A stretch of DNA of 31,042 nt from NCBI GenBank assembly GCA_015680685.1, contig MNCI01022534.1, positions 482,282 to 513,323 of the forward strand, read 5' to 3'. Position 1 is the stretch's first letter. Each line of letters opens with the position of its first letter. Source of the stretch: Gnetum montanum (Eukaryota > Streptophyta > Gnetopsida > Gnetales > Gnetaceae). The notes beneath the pieces were generated by a model. The model was not told where the DNA came from and made no database searches. It was given only the letters and a program-made list of their open reading frames with translations. Both the position numbers and the translations under genes were made by a program. Positions 31,008-31,042 of the stretch are shown piece by piece.

Positions 31008-31042
31008 TGATGAGTGGCGAGGTACCCCTACACTCAACCATA
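31008..31042 (-). mobile_element. Family X LTR, copy D (3' end only, cut by window)
   Basis: TGATGAGTGGCGAGGTACCC and the following bases match the terminal bases of LTR A at 8140-8174 with few changes. This is the element-3' end of an LTR on the minus strand. No primer site adjoins it on the left, so it is a 3' LTR or a solo LTR rather than a 5' LTR. The rest lies beyond the window. Confidence 0.82.

Noticed and set aside
1-31042. Bacterial, phage or organellar content
   Set aside because: No operon-like gene packing or organellar genes, and the coding relics are all eukaryotic transposon types.

Overview
The window looks like intergenic DNA from a land plant with a large, repeat-rich nuclear genome. 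Evidence: Ty3/gypsy retrotransposons of the plant-specific Tat and Athila types, a plant-style LINE fragment, tRNA-derived SINE-like pieces, an Ulp1-type peptidase relic with short GT-AG introns, and a CAG-to-TAG decay pattern expected from plant DNA methylation. A gymnosperm is possible, but nothing here fixes the taxon. A single N at 13969 shows that this is draft assembly. I found no intact protein-coding host gene; nearly every coding stretch is a decayed transposon gene.

Layout. 1-6017 (+): 3' end of a Tat-lineage element, with RT/RNase H, second RNase H and integrase in one frame with about 22 stops, then a 30-bp tandem repeat, a 3' non-coding region with a candidate mini-intron, a polypurine tract and a 3' LTR of about 2.1 kb. 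6018-9020 (-): an Athila-like element, family 'X', cut by the Tat element and consisting of 5' LTR, primer-binding site and gag. 9021-10370: a higher-order satellite with a 360-bp period built from 226 + 134 bp spacing. 11485-13716 (-): a decayed multi-exon gene encoding a plant-transposon-protein-like domain, a coiled coil and an Ulp1-like peptidase. 13912-14330: short tandem repeats, including the N-flanked duplication. 16811-24505 (-): pol, a long third ORF and the 3' LTR of a second X copy. 24510-26894 (+): an inverted third X copy with only the coiled-coil half of the third ORF and its 3' LTR. 26897-31007: small repeats, a 5'-truncated LINE between inverted SINE-like pieces, a tRNA-like element and a possible PPR-like exon. 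31008-31042 (-): the end of a fourth X LTR.

Taken together, the four X fragments describe one family: an LTR of about 880 bp with TGATGA/TCATCA ends, a tRNA-Asp-type primer site, gag, Athila-like pol, and a sense-strand third ORF in the place where Athila elements often carry an env-like gene. Here that ORF reads as a globular plant-transposon-protein-like domain followed by a long coiled coil. The same order of domains recurs in the unrelated intron-containing locus at 11485-13716, which adds the Ulp1 peptidase. This shared architecture is the most interesting point in the window.

All coordinates and translations were read by eye. Family names rest on motif recognition, not on database searches.
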